Source of the DNA: Phormidium willei BDU 130791
GTDB taxonomy: Bacteria; Cyanobacteriota; Cyanobacteriia; Cyanobacteriales; Geitlerinemataceae
Length of the DNA: 49,592 nucleotides
NCBI GenBank assembly: GCA_001637315.1
Contig: LSZA01000021.1
Location: 1 to 49,592 of the forward strand
Reading direction: 5' to 3'
Shown: piece after piece, positions 25,313-33,991 of the stretch
Layout of the letters: every line of letters begins with the position of its first letter
How positions within the stretch are numbered: position 1 is the first letter of the stretch
Position numbers and translations under genes: made by a program
The notes under the pieces: generated by a model
Databases searched by the model: none
Told to the model about the DNA's origin: nothing
What the model saw: only the letters and a program-made list of their open reading frames with translations

Positions 25313-28132
25313 ATGAATTACAGTCTTGATCCCGATGTCTTGGCGGCGATCGCCGAAGAAGCACGACAATGCTTTCTTGAAGAAGATGCCCCGATGTATT
25401 TACAGGTGTTGCAAGAGGGGTTGCAACAGTTAACGGCGGGCCAATCTCCCGATTATCAGGGGCTGATGCGGGCCGCGCACTCCGTGAAAGGGGGGGCTGG
25501 GGTGGCCCAGATGCCGGGGTTAAGTCGTCTGGCTCATCCTCTCGAAGATCTCCTCGAAGCCTGGAATGAGGGCAAAATTCAGGGAAACCAGCAAGAGACG
25601 GCCTTAGGCCTGTTGCAAGAAGGACTCGAAACCCTGACGGAGTTGCTCGAGTCGGCTCAGGCTCAGGGAATGGATTTAGAACCCGATCCCCAACTGCTGA
25701 CAGCACTGACGAGCTTTAAGGGACAGCTTCAGCAAGAGGAGACTTCTGTCCCAGAAGCCTCCTCCACCTCGGTTTCGCCGGGGAAAGTTCGTCTAATTCG
25801 CCAGGCTCTGACCTCGGATTTAGAGGCCTGTTTACAGACCCTAGAGGAGCATTTGCAAGAACAGCGACCCAACTTGGACGAGGCGATCGCCCTGTTTCTC
25901 GATGAATGTCTGTTACTCGGGGAAGCCTATAGTTTAGAGTGGCTCGTGGCCAAGATTGATGCGGTGAGTCCTGCGATCGACGATTGTACCCATCCCGACG
26001 AACTACGGCCCCTGGCCAAGCCACTCATCACGGAGTTGCGATCGCAACGAGACCGCTATCTGGCCCAGTTAGATCCCAACTTAGATCCAGGAGGGTCGCC
26101 GGGAAAGTCTCAAGGGGGTAGTTCCCCCAGTCCCGGAACCCCCTCAGAACCGCCCCAGACCCCAGAGAAGACGGCAAATACAACTAATATAGAAAATACA
26201 ACCTCCGTTCCAATTAAAGCCCCTTCCTCGCCCTCCCTGCGCCAGCAACAGTTACGGATTCCCTTAGAGCGTATGGAGTTAATGGGCAGTTTAGTGGGCG
26301 AGTTGATCGTCTCCCATGAACGGCTGACCCTGCAACAGCGACAACTCAAACAGGCCAGCCAAACCCTACGGCGCATCGTACAACAGGTGAAACCGGTCCG
26401 CGATGATGTGCAAACCCTCTATGACCGCCTCTCGACTTTGGATCATGCCCCTCAAGCCCATGGAGTGAATGAGGAAGCGGGAGAGTTTGATTTATTAGAA
26501 CTCGATCGCTATACCGCCCTACACAGTAGCCTACAAACCTTCGAGGAGTTAATCGCTCAAGTCCAAGAAACCCGCCTCGACATCGATATTGTCAGCCGCG
26601 AACTGGCTCAGGATCTCGGACAAGTTCGACGGGATCTTGACCATCTCTATGACGAGGTAACCACCTCCCGCTTAGTTCCCTTTAAAATTTTTGCCGAGCG
26701 CTTTATTCCCCAGCTAGAACGGCTCAATCGTCGCTGTGACAAAACCTCTCGCTTGGAGATTTTTGGGGAAAATGTCCTCGTCGATCGCATTGTCTTAGAA
26801 CAACTACAAACTCCCCTGACGCATCTGCTCAATAACGCCTTGGATCATGGCATTGAAGCCCCCGAAGAGCGGCGGCTGTTGTCGAAGCCGGATCTAGCTC
26901 AAATTCACTTAGGCGCACGCACCGAGGGCAGTGAGGTGGTGATTACTATTGCCGATGATGGCCGGGGCATCAATTTAGAGTCGGTGTACCGTAAAGCCTT
27001 AGAACGAGGAGTTTTGGGTAATGGAGTCTCGATGAGCCAGTTACCCCGCGAGATGCTGCTGAATTTGATTTTTGAGCCGAGTTTTTCCACGGCTGATGCG
27101 GTGAGTGACATTTCCGGGCGCGGCGTAGGGATGGATGTGGTTCGCACTCAGGTGCAACAGTTACGGGGTAGTGTTGAGGTGGATACGATTCCCTCGAAGG
27201 GAACAACGTTCACGATTCGCTTACCGTTGAGTTTGAATTTGCTATCGGTGTTGTTATGCCAGATTGGCCAGCAGTTGGTGGCGATTCCCAGTGATACGGT
27301 CTTAGATGTGTTGCCCTACGATGATGCCGTGGGGATGGGGCAATTGTTTGTCCCTGGGGAGCGGTTAACGCCAGGGTTAGGGGCGATGAACGGACCCGAG
27401 GAGGTAGAACAGTCGATGACTTGGCGTGGCCAGGTGTTGTCGTTGTCGCCGCTGTGGGATCTACTCCCGTACCCGACGGCGGCGACGGTGTCGCATCGGC
27501 CGCGAGTGGTGTTGGTGTTGCGGGGGGCGACGGACCCTCTGGCGGTGGCCATTGATCGCATTGCCGATGAGCGACAACTGATTCTCAAGCCGTTTGATGA
27601 TACGGTGGCGATTCCCCCCTATTTGGCCGGTTGCGCTATTTTGGGAACGGGAGAGGCGGTCCCGACGATTTTACCTCGCTTTCTCAAGGCAAAGTTAGCC
27701 AGTCCCGACCCTCAGCTTCAGGAGACGCGGGGATTGTCTCGGGGAACGGAAGTCCCGACGATTCTGATTGCAGAGGATTCGACGGGAGCGCGGCGATCGC
27801 TTGAGAGGATTTTGAGTTCGGCGGGGTTTGCGGTGGTTCCCTGTCGCGATGGCCAGGAGGCCTGGAAGAAGTTGGAACAGCGACAGGGACAGGTGGATCT
27901 GTTGGTGACGGATATTGAAATGCCGATTCTCAATGGGTTTGATTTGTTGGCACGGATTCGCGCTCATGGAAGTTGGTATGGCCTACCGACGATTGTTTTA
28001 ACCTCACGTACGGGCGATCGCCACCGCCAAAAAGCTCAAAGTTTAGGGGCCAATAGTTATCTCGGCAAACCCGTTGCCCCGGCTGAACTCTTGGCAACGA
28101 TTGAAGATCTGTTAACAGTGGATCATCGCTGA
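25313..28132 (+). CDS. Hybrid CheA histidine kinase with receiver
   Basis: About 939 residues from ATG 25313 (GTG at 25310 is also possible). Domains in order: Hpt with phosphorylatable His in AAHSVKGG (about residue 56), a second Hpt-like or linker helical region, a Pro/Ser-rich linker (about 255-300), dimerisation helices starting RIPLERMELMGSLVGELIVSHERL (key LVGELIVSHERL), HATPase with LLNNALDHGIE, DDGRGI and SGRGVGMDVV, a CheW-like domain, and a C-terminal receiver (AEDS, TDIEMP, LTSR, LGKP). This is the PilL/PixL/HmpE layout. It phosphorylates CheY and probably the PatA-type regulator. No CheR or CheB gene is present nearby. A 14-bp direct repeat sits at 25255-25282 upstream. Confidence 0.94.
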   Translation: MNYSLDPDVLAAIAEEARQCFLEEDAPMYLQVLQEGLQQLTAGQSPDYQGLMRAAHSVKGGAGVAQMPGLSRLAHPLEDLLEAWNEGKIQGNQQETALGLLQEGLETLTELLESAQAQGMDLEPDPQLLTALTSFKGQLQQEETSVPEASSTSVSPGKVRLIRQALTSDLEACLQTLEEHLQEQRPNLDEAIALFLDECLLLGEAYSLEWLVAKIDAVSPAIDDCTHPDELRPLAKPLITELRSQRDRYLAQLDPNLDPGGSPGKSQGGSSPSPGTPSEPPQTPEKTANTTNIENTTSVPIKAPSSPSLRQQQLRIPLERMELMGSLVGELIVSHERLTLQQRQLKQASQTLRRIVQQVKPVRDDVQTLYDRLSTLDHAPQAHGVNEEAGEFDLLELDRYTALHSSLQTFEELIAQVQETRLDIDIVSRELAQDLGQVRRDLDHLYDEVTTSRLVPFKIFAERFIPQLERLNRRCDKTSRLEIFGENVLVDRIVLEQLQTPLTHLLNNALDHGIEAPEERRLLSKPDLAQIHLGARTEGSEVVITIADDGRGINLESVYRKALERGVLGNGVSMSQLPREMLLNLIFEPSFSTADAVSDISGRGVGMDVVRTQVQQLRGSVEVDTIPSKGTTFTIRLPLSLNLLSVLLCQIGQQLVAIPSDTVLDVLPYDDAVGMGQLFVPGERLTPGLGAMNGPEEVEQSMTWRGQVLSLSPLWDLLPYPTAATVSHRPRVVLVLRGATDPLAVAIDRIADERQLILKPFDDTVAIPPYLAGCAILGTGEAVPTILPRFLKAKLASPDPQLQETRGLSRGTEVPTILIAEDSTGARRSLERILSSAGFAVVPCRDGQEAWKKLEQRQGQVDLLVTDIEMPILNGFDLLARIRAHGSWYGLPTIVLTSRTGDRHRQKAQSLGANSYLGKPVAPAELLATIEDLLTVDHR

Positions 28133-28315
28133 TGGTTACCTGTTGATCCCGGTTGACCGTTGGTCAGAGTTGACAGTGAACTTTCGTCGGGATAGGATTT
28201 CAGTTAAATACGCAACAATTTGGTAATCTCTGCCGCCAGCGATCGCCCTAAGCTGAGTCATTTCACGTCAGGTCAAAACAACGAATTTGACGGTCTTCGC
28301 TGCGATTCACGATTC

Positions 28316-28335
28316 ATTACAAATGATTACAAATA
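28316..28335 (+). promoter_or_regulatory. HLR1-like direct repeat upstream of sipA
   Basis: ATTACAAA-TG-ATTACAAA (28316-28333), two 10-bp direct repeats ending about 20 bases before the sipA ATG. It matches the RpaB-binding HLR1 consensus KTTACAWWNNKTTACAWW except that the first base of each half is A. RpaB is the partner regulator of the kinase NblS, to which SipA binds, so the position makes biological sense. Binding itself is inference. Confidence 0.6.
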
Positions 28336-28355
28336 ATTGACAATAACGAGTGACT

Positions 28356-28574
28356 ATGGCTGAGTTGACTGTTGGGGCGAAAGTGCGGTTGGTGAGTCGT
28401 CCTCCTTACCTAAAAACGGCGGATCCAATGCCAATGTTACGGCCGCCCAATCTCCTCGATGTGGGGATGGAAGGGGTTGCTATCACTCGCAATCCGGGAC
28501 AAACTTGGACGGTTAAGTTTGAACGGGGAACCTATCTTTTGGATACTCAGTATTTGGAGTTAGTTGAGGATTAA
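28356..28574 (+). CDS. sipA: NblS-interacting regulator SipA (DUF3148)
   Basis: 72 residues from the ATG at 28356 (a GTG two codons upstream is possible). Small beta-barrel DUF3148 protein: VGAKVRLVSRPPYLKTADPMPMLRPPNLLDVG (key PPYLKTADPMPMLRPP) and the C-terminal WTVKFERGTYLLDTQYLE are diagnostic. SipA binds the membrane histidine kinase NblS/Hik33 and stimulates it, linking light and stress signals to RpaB. Encoded alone; an HLR1-like element sits in its promoter region and a GC-rich stem-loop follows it. Confidence 0.9.
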   Translation: MAELTVGAKVRLVSRPPYLKTADPMPMLRPPNLLDVGMEGVAITRNPGQTWTVKFERGTYLLDTQYLELVED

Positions 28575-28610
28575 AATCCCGTAAATCATCCTATTTTGTA
28601 GGGTCAAAAA

Positions 28611-28645
28611 TCCCCTCCTGGGAGGGGTAAGGGGTGGGTTCCCCA
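28611..28645. repeat. GC-rich palindromic repeat, possible bidirectional terminator
   Basis: CCCCTCC-TG-GGAGGGG (28612-28627) followed by a second GGGG/CCCC stem (28631-28644). Located between convergent sipA and rnc. Preceded by CAAAAAT on the plus strand, so on the minus strand the stem is followed by ATTTTTG. Similar CCCCTCCTGGGAGGGG elements are common intergenic repeats in cyanobacteria, as I recall. Confidence 0.65.
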
Positions 28646-28683
28646 TTTCAAGAACACCCATTTTCTCCAAATTACACGATCAC

Positions 28684-29394
28684 TCACGATGATTTATCAC
28701 GTCTTGTTAGCTTCTCTAAGGCGATCGCCGCCGCTTGTTGTTCCGCGTCTCGTTTTCGTGATCCGGTTCCAGTTGCCGCCGCTTGATTGTGAATCAACAC
28801 TTGCACCACAAAGGTGCGATTGTGAGGTTCACCACGTTCTTCAATAACACGATATTGAGGGGGAACCCCGTCGTTCTTTTGAACCCACTCTTGTAGCCGT
28901 GTTTTCGCGTCAGTGATGCGATCGTGCAGTTGTCCCTCGATTGTCGTATCATTCTCCATATCGGCGATCGCATTCGTCAGTAACGGTTCCACAAACTCCC
29001 GCACCGCCTCAATTCCCGCATCCAGAAAATACGCACCAATCACCGCTTCAAACACATCGCTCAAAAGTGAATCTTTGTCATAGCCTCGATTTTTTCGTTC
29101 TCCCTGTCCCAGTTTAATCCACTCATTCAGATGCAGTTGTCGTGCTAAACTGGCAAGATGAGTTTGTCCGACTAACTTCGCCCGTAGTTTGCTAAGTTGT
29201 GCTTCACTAAACTGGGGATACTTTTGATACAAACATGAGCCACTAATAAAGTTGAGAACAGCATCTCCCAAAAACTCAAGTCGCTCATTATCCTCAAGGG
29301 GTTCTGCGCTTTCATTGGCATAAGAACGATGAACAAATGCTTGTCTTAATAGTGTTGTATTTTTAAATTTTAGGGGAAATCTTGACTCTGGCAT
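28684..29394 (-). CDS. rnc: Ribonuclease III
   Basis: 236 residues, normal length. Endonuclease for double-stranded RNA in rRNA and mRNA processing. Signature NERLEFLGDAVLNF at about 36-49 contains the catalytic Glu/Asp residues; the second catalytic site is DVFEAVIGAYFLD at about 110-122. The C-terminal double-stranded-RNA-binding domain runs from about 155 to 230 (AKTRLQEWVQKN, PQYRVIEERGEPHN, GTGSRKRDAEQQAA). Convergent with sipA. Confidence 0.96.
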   Translation of the reverse strand: MPESRFPLKFKNTTLLRQAFVHRSYANESAEPLEDNERLEFLGDAVLNFISGSCLYQKYPQFSEAQLSKLRAKLVGQTHLASLARQLHLNEWIKLGQGERKNRGYDKDSLLSDVFEAVIGAYFLDAGIEAVREFVEPLLTNAIADMENDTTIEGQLHDRITDAKTRLQEWVQKNDGVPPQYRVIEERGEPHNRTFVVQVLIHNQAAATGTGSRKRDAEQQAAAIALEKLTRRDKSS

Positions 29395-29481
29395 TCTATT
29401 TTGTATTAATTTTCGTATGAATTAAAGATTTTCGATGATCGTTTTCAGCGATTTATTTATTAGTAAACTCAAGCTTGCAAT

Positions 29482-31098
29482 TCAAGGTTGATGCCCTAAA
29501 ACGGTAAAGACTTGACGTTCTTTAAATAACGCCACTAAATCCACATTGATATGATAGAGCTTGGCTTCTTCATCGAGGATTTCGAGGGCGCGAGCCACAG
29601 GGAAACCTGTTTTATAGGGGCGATCGCCGGCGGTTAGGGCATCATAAATGTCAGCGATCGTGAGAATCTGACTCTGTAAGGGAATCTCGGGAGCTTTCAA
29701 GCCTTGAGGATAACCACTTCCATCAAGTTTTTCATGATGAGCAAACGCAATATTCGGTACATCCGCTAAATTTTGCGTCCAAGGAATTTGCTTTAAAAAC
29801 TCATAAGACTTACTGACATGAGCCTCCATCTGAGTCCGTTCTAAAGCCGTCAGATTTCCATATAAAACCCGTAATTTTTCCAATTCTTCAGCCGTAATCA
29901 ACGGAGTGAGATTCCCATCAACATCACGATAATGATAGTTTTCAATCTCATCAAGCAGCGTCAACGACTCAGACGCTAAGGGTTGAGGCCGATCCGCCAA
30001 TTCAATCACCTGCCAATACTGCTCTAATTGACGCAACTGTTCCCGCAAGCGTTCATCGAGAGCCTGAATCGCCTCACACTGGGGACAAGTATCTCGATGC
30101 TCTACCTGTTGCGATTCATCGAGAAACTGGCGATACTTCGCCTGTACCGTATCAAGTTCAAGAGTACGCCGAGCCACCGCAAACCGTTGACGGATGAGAT
30201 CCAATTGATAAGGATAGAGTTTCTTTTCCTTCACTAAAACAGCTTCAGGAACACCGATTTTACCAAAATCATGAAGTAAAGCCGCATAGCGAATTTCTTG
30301 TTGTTGAGCCTTACTAAAGTGAATCTCTTGCCACACGCCTTCGGTGACTGTATTCACCTCTTCACAGAGGCGAACCGATAACTGAGCCACCCGTTCCGAA
30401 TGGCCTGACGTGCAGGGATCTCGCATCTCAATGGCTTGGATGGAAGTGCGGATAAATCCCTCAAATAACTGTTCGATATTCGTTTGTAAATGATTACGCT
30501 CAATCGAAATACCCGCTTGACTCGCCAAAAATTGCACCACTCGACATTCCCAGGAGCTGTAGGGAACCGTGGCCTCGACGACATTCTCAGGACGTAGAAT
30601 TAAATCAGCTTGGCGTTTACGATTGAGCAGTTGCAGAACGCCAATTGTGTCCCCATGACGGTTTCGCATCGGCACCGCCAACATCGAGCGAGTGCGATAA
30701 CCAATGTCGACGTCAAAGTTGCGGTTGAAATGATAGGGAGCATCCTCAGGAGGATGGTAGGCGTCAGGGAGATTGAGTAATTCTCCGGTTAGGGCGACAT
30801 ACCCAGCAATACTCTGCTTCGTCAGAGGCATGGCAAACTCACGAAACGACACCGCAGGGCGAGAATCGTTTTGAGCTGCCTTGAAGAGTAGCACCGGGAA
30901 GTCTGGGCAACTGCGATCGACGAGATAGAGACTACCGGCATCACTACCGGTAATTTCCCGGCTTTTGCAGAGAATCAGGTCCAGCAGTCCACCGAGATCA
31001 TAACGGCTCGATAGGGCTGCACCGATATCAAACAACTGCTCAATGACCTGGAGATGTTCGCCATCATCACTGAGAAAGTTAGGATCAGGAACTACCAT
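29482..31098 (-). CDS. GAF plus HD-GYP-type phosphodiesterase with an internal insertion
   Basis: 538 residues. GAF domain at about 35-205, followed by an HD-GYP domain: SGHSERVAQLS (231-241), metal-binding HD in ALLHDFGK (276-277) and the signature HHEKLDGSGYPQGL (454-467). HD-GYP enzymes hydrolyse cyclic di-GMP or related dinucleotides. Odd: about 125 residues are inserted between the HD motif and the GYP motif (about 295-420), mostly helical with a CPQC pair at 338-341; canonical domains are continuous here. No membrane segment, so cytoplasmic. Not in an obvious operon; upstream of rnc on the same strand with an 87-base gap. Confidence 0.9.
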   Translation of the reverse strand: MVVPDPNFLSDDGEHLQVIEQLFDIGAALSSRYDLGGLLDLILCKSREITGSDAGSLYLVDRSCPDFPVLLFKAAQNDSRPAVSFREFAMPLTKQSIAGYVALTGELLNLPDAYHPPEDAPYHFNRNFDVDIGYRTRSMLAVPMRNRHGDTIGVLQLLNRKRQADLILRPENVVEATVPYSSWECRVVQFLASQAGISIERNHLQTNIEQLFEGFIRTSIQAIEMRDPCTSGHSERVAQLSVRLCEEVNTVTEGVWQEIHFSKAQQQEIRYAALLHDFGKIGVPEAVLVKEKKLYPYQLDLIRQRFAVARRTLELDTVQAKYRQFLDESQQVEHRDTCPQCEAIQALDERLREQLRQLEQYWQVIELADRPQPLASESLTLLDEIENYHYRDVDGNLTPLITAEELEKLRVLYGNLTALERTQMEAHVSKSYEFLKQIPWTQNLADVPNIAFAHHEKLDGSGYPQGLKAPEIPLQSQILTIADIYDALTAGDRPYKTGFPVARALEILDEEAKLYHINVDLVALFKERQVFTVLGHQP

Positions 31099-31243
31099 CG
31101 TTGAATGTGGAGTAGATTGGCCACCGCTCTTGAGTTGCGAAAATCATAGCACTCACTGCGATCGCCCGTAGCTTCTCCTGCCGTTTTCCTCGGCTTTACA
31201 TCTGGCAGCCCTCTGATTCTCTACCCATTTCGCCCAGGTTTGA

Positions 31244-31519
31244 CTAGATAGCCGAGATCGTTTTCGCCATCTCAAAGTCGTTCTCCGTCAAGCCACCGGC
31301 ATCATGACTGGTGAGGCTAACGGTCACCTTATTGTAAGAAATACTCAAATCTGGATGATGTCCAGCCGACTCAGCCGGTTCAACCAGTTTATTCACAAAA
31401 TCGATCGCTTGCAGAAAGTCTTTAAACTCAAAGGTTCGTTTGAGTTCCTTACCCTCAACTGTCCAATCCGCCAGTTCACTAGCTTTACTTTGGATTTCAT
31501 TACTATTCAGTAACGCCAT
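31244..31519 (-). CDS. Pterin-4a-carbinolamine dehydratase
   Basis: 91 residues, normal length. Catalyses dehydration of 4a-hydroxytetrahydropterins; in cyanobacteria it probably recycles pterin cofactors. Family core KRTFEFKDFLQAIDFVNKL and AESAGHHPDLSISYNKVTVSLTSHDAGGLTENDFEMA, with catalytic histidines in GHHPD and TSHDAGG, is complete. Soluble and monomeric in sequence terms. Stands alone between the HD-GYP gene and the divergent Uma2 gene. Confidence 0.95.
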   Translation of the reverse strand: MALLNSNEIQSKASELADWTVEGKELKRTFEFKDFLQAIDFVNKLVEPAESAGHHPDLSISYNKVTVSLTSHDAGGLTENDFEMAKTISAI

Positions 31520-31716
31520 AGTCTGTCAACTCCGTAACATTTGTCATTTTCAGACAAGTCCACTCTTGGACAAGAGCCAAGCGTCGACTTGCACTGGTTT
31601 GAACCTAACGTATCTGCCCAAAAATTACGAGAGACCCGACGAGACAAGACGCGATCGGGCCAGTACAATCAAATTATCTCAACCCGTTCACCTATCTGCA
31701 AACAGCACGAGTCGTC

Positions 31717-32424
31717 ATGTTAGCCCCCTATCGCTCCCACACCGTGACCTGGGATCTGTTACCGGATGATGTTGTGCTGCCGGATGATCCTGTGGATAAT
31801 ATCAATCAGCCTGCCCTCGCCGCTGCCCTCAGCGAAAGCCTCAGCCTCGCGGGACGACTTCCCGAAACGGCCCTAGCGTCCACAAATTACGGAATTTGTG
31901 CCACCCTTGACGAGCAGTTGGTGATTAAAGCCCCAGACTGGGCCTTTATCCCCGAGATTACGGTAGCGCGAGAGGAGGTCGTCCGTAGCTATACCCCCCA
32001 ACTCCAGGGACAACCGCCCCTGTTAGTGTTGGAGTTCCTCTCAAACCAAGGCGGGGAGGAGTATTCAATCAAAGAAACCTATCCCCCTGGCAAATTCTTT
32101 TTCTACGAGCAAATTCTCCAAGTCCCCAATTACGGTATTTTTGACCCAGAAACGGGGATCTTGGAACTGTATCGCCTCAACGAAAACCGACGTTATATCC
32201 TCGCGTCAGCCAACGCAGAGAACCGCTTTTGGATTCCGGAAATGGGGCTGTTCCTCGGTTCATGGCAAGGATGCCGGGAGAATCGGGACGGCTTTTGGCT
32301 ACGCTGGTGGGATGAGCCGGGGACGCTCCTATTATGGGGAGCCGAGCAAGTCGAACTCGAACGCCAACGAGCTGAGCGACTGCGATCGCAGCTGCGGGCC
32401 GCCGGATTGGAGCCAGAGGACTAG
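31717..32424 (+). CDS. Uma2-family (DUF820) nuclease-like protein
   Basis: 235 residues. PD-(D/E)XK-like Uma2 fold common in cyanobacteria: PDWAFIPEI supplies the PD-type acid, LLVLEFLS the next acidic residue, and KETYPPGKFFFYEQILQVPNYGIFDP the typical C-terminal core (key KFFFYEQILQVPNYGIFDP). C-terminal 35 residues form a charged helix (ELERQRAERLRSQLRAAGLE). Nuclease activity is not established for this family, and functions are mostly unknown. Its TAG stop overlaps the stop of the convergent hydrolase gene in the palindrome CTAG. Confidence 0.9.
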   Translation: MLAPYRSHTVTWDLLPDDVVLPDDPVDNINQPALAAALSESLSLAGRLPETALASTNYGICATLDEQLVIKAPDWAFIPEITVAREEVVRSYTPQLQGQPPLLVLEFLSNQGGEEYSIKETYPPGKFFFYEQILQVPNYGIFDPETGILELYRLNENRRYILASANAENRFWIPEMGLFLGSWQGCRENRDGFWLRWWDEPGTLLLWGAEQVELERQRAERLRSQLRAAGLEPED

Positions 32425-33362
32425 CTCGATGAGCGGTTTTGGGCCATTCGTTGCACGAAGGCGGCGGTTTCGCGGACAAAGGCTTCAGGTTCTTCGTAGG
32501 GCATGACGTTTCGCCCTGGAATGAGGGTTCCTTCGGCATTCGGGAGTTGGCTGAGATAGTCGTGGAGGCGTTTGGAGGCGGGGTCATGTTTGCCCCGTCG
32601 ACTAATCCCTGAAGCCCCTTCTCCGAATAGAACTTTCACCGGCTGCTGAAGTTGACGGATGTCTCGGCCGTAATCTTGACGCCAAAAGCCGGCCAGGAAG
32701 GAGAAGACGGCATGACGGCTGGCTAAATCGGCGGCCCCTTGCTGTAGGGTGTTGAGCCAGTTGGCATCGACGTCGTCGGCTTCGGCAAAGAGTTTGTCTT
32801 GGGAGAACGATCGCACGAAGGCTTTCCGGCGAGCATAGCGATAGAACCCCCAGCCTAAGGGAGTATCAAAAAAGAGATTCCAGAGGAGTTGGTTTTGGCG
32901 TGGTTTGGCCTCCCGCGTCATCACCCCCCAGGCCGGTGGCCCCGATAAGACGAGTCCAGCCACCTGTTCTGGGGCCTGTTGGGCCAGTCGCAGGGCAACG
33001 GGAAATAAGGCCCCCTGGACGACCACAATCACGGGTTCTTGAATGACGCCATCGATGAAGGCCTGCAATTGTTGCGCCCAATCCTCGGGACGGTAGGCGA
33101 TTCGCGGCATCTCGCTCTCGCCACAGCCGAGCAAATCAGGGGTATAGAGGGGATTGGTTTGCCCTTGACGCTGCCATTCGTTGCAAAATCGTTGCCAGAA
33201 ATGGCGCGATAAGCCTACACCGATGGGATGGATGAGCAGGAGGGGCTGGCCTTGGCTCGAATCGCTGCGGTGGACAGCGTAGGCACAACGATAGTTTTGC
33301 CAGGAATAGGTTTGGGTGGGGGGAGTTTTGAGGGAAGCAGAGTTGGGAATGGCTGTGGCCAT
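32421..33362 (-). CDS. Alpha/beta-hydrolase-fold protein lacking the catalytic triad
   Basis: 313 residues. Clear alpha/beta-hydrolase fold: LLLIHPIGVGLSRHFWQRF (oxyanion region), PDLLGCGES at about 75-83 and VAGLVLSGPPAW after the nucleophile elbow. The elbow reads VVQGALFP at 114-121, with Gly117 where the nucleophile Ser of GXSXG should be. The C-terminal block reads GRNVMPYEEPEAF instead of a motif with the catalytic His. Similar Ser-less sequences occur in cyanobacteria and plants as I recall, so this is probably a conserved non-hydrolytic member. N-terminal 20 residues are low complexity. Convergent four-base overlap with the Uma2 gene. Confidence 0.85.
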   Translation of the reverse strand: MATAIPNSASLKTPPTQTYSWQNYRCAYAVHRSDSSQGQPLLLIHPIGVGLSRHFWQRFCNEWQRQGQTNPLYTPDLLGCGESEMPRIAYRPEDWAQQLQAFIDGVIQEPVIVVVQGALFPVALRLAQQAPEQVAGLVLSGPPAWGVMTREAKPRQNQLLWNLFFDTPLGWGFYRYARRKAFVRSFSQDKLFAEADDVDANWLNTLQQGAADLASRHAVFSFLAGFWRQDYGRDIRQLQQPVKVLFGEGASGISRRGKHDPASKRLHDYLSQLPNAEGTLIPGRNVMPYEEPEAFVRETAAFVQRMAQNRSSS

Positions 33363-33571
33363 GGTTGGGATCGGCGTTTTGGATAAGGTCTGCTTCTATG
33401 CTATACAATACTTAATACCGAGCCGAAAACTAAACCCCAAGCTCAACGACAAAATCTAAGACTCAGGTTAAGACTCAGGCGGGTCAAGTTAGCCGTTCGA
33501 GATAATTGTTCGGGCTGACCGTTCGAGCCTGGGCGGAGAAATCCTAGAGACTTAATGGCAATCAATAATCT

Positions 33572-33991
33572 ATGACACAAGGCTGCTGCGAGAATTTGCC
33601 CCTATTAGGATTTGACCCCGGCCGCGATAAATGTGGTGTGGCGGTAGTTCAAGGCCTTGGTAATGTTTTGGAGGCTCAGGTGGTGGCCAGCAATCGCGCC
33701 CTGGAGACGCTACAAACTCTGTGCGATCGCTTTGGCAGTACCACCCTAATTATCGGCGATCGCACCACCTCGCGTCAGTGGCAAGACCGAATTGGGCAAA
33801 ACCTCCCAGAGTTACGGCTGGTGACGGTGAATGAACATAACAGCACTTTAGCCGCTCGCGATCGCTATTGGTCGATGTATCCCCCACGGGGATTCAAACG
33901 CTTAATTCCGCAAGGATTGCGACTTCCACCTCGGCCAATTGATGATATCGTGGCTGTCTTGCTAATTGAACGCTATCTTAACCCAGATTAA
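33572..33991 (+). CDS. YqgF/RNase H-like domain protein
   Basis: 139 residues. Resembles the pre-16S rRNA nuclease YqgF: LLGFDPGRDKCGVAVV near the N-terminus is the RNase H-like first strand with its catalytic Asp, TLIIGDRTTS a middle strand, and PIDDIVAVLLIERYL the C-terminal helix with an Asp pair. It is a cyanobacterial paralogue; orthology to YqgF itself is uncertain because the YqgF GLP motif is missing. Its TAA stop directly abuts the ATG of the TPR gene, so the two are probably cotranscribed. Confidence 0.82.
   Translation: MTQGCCENLPLLGFDPGRDKCGVAVVQGLGNVLEAQVVASNRALETLQTLCDRFGSTTLIIGDRTTSRQWQDRIGQNLPELRLVTVNEHNSTLAARDRYWSMYPPRGFKRLIPQGLRLPPRPIDDIVAVLLIERYLNPD

Noticed and set aside
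31717..32424. Uma2 gene as part of a mobile element or defence system
   Set aside because: No transposase, inverted repeats or partner gene flanks it; Uma2 proteins are scattered singly through cyanobacterial genomes.
33480..33545. Possible tRNA, because of repeated GTTCGA
   Set aside because: No acceptor stem, anticodon arm or CCA-side pairing could be assembled.
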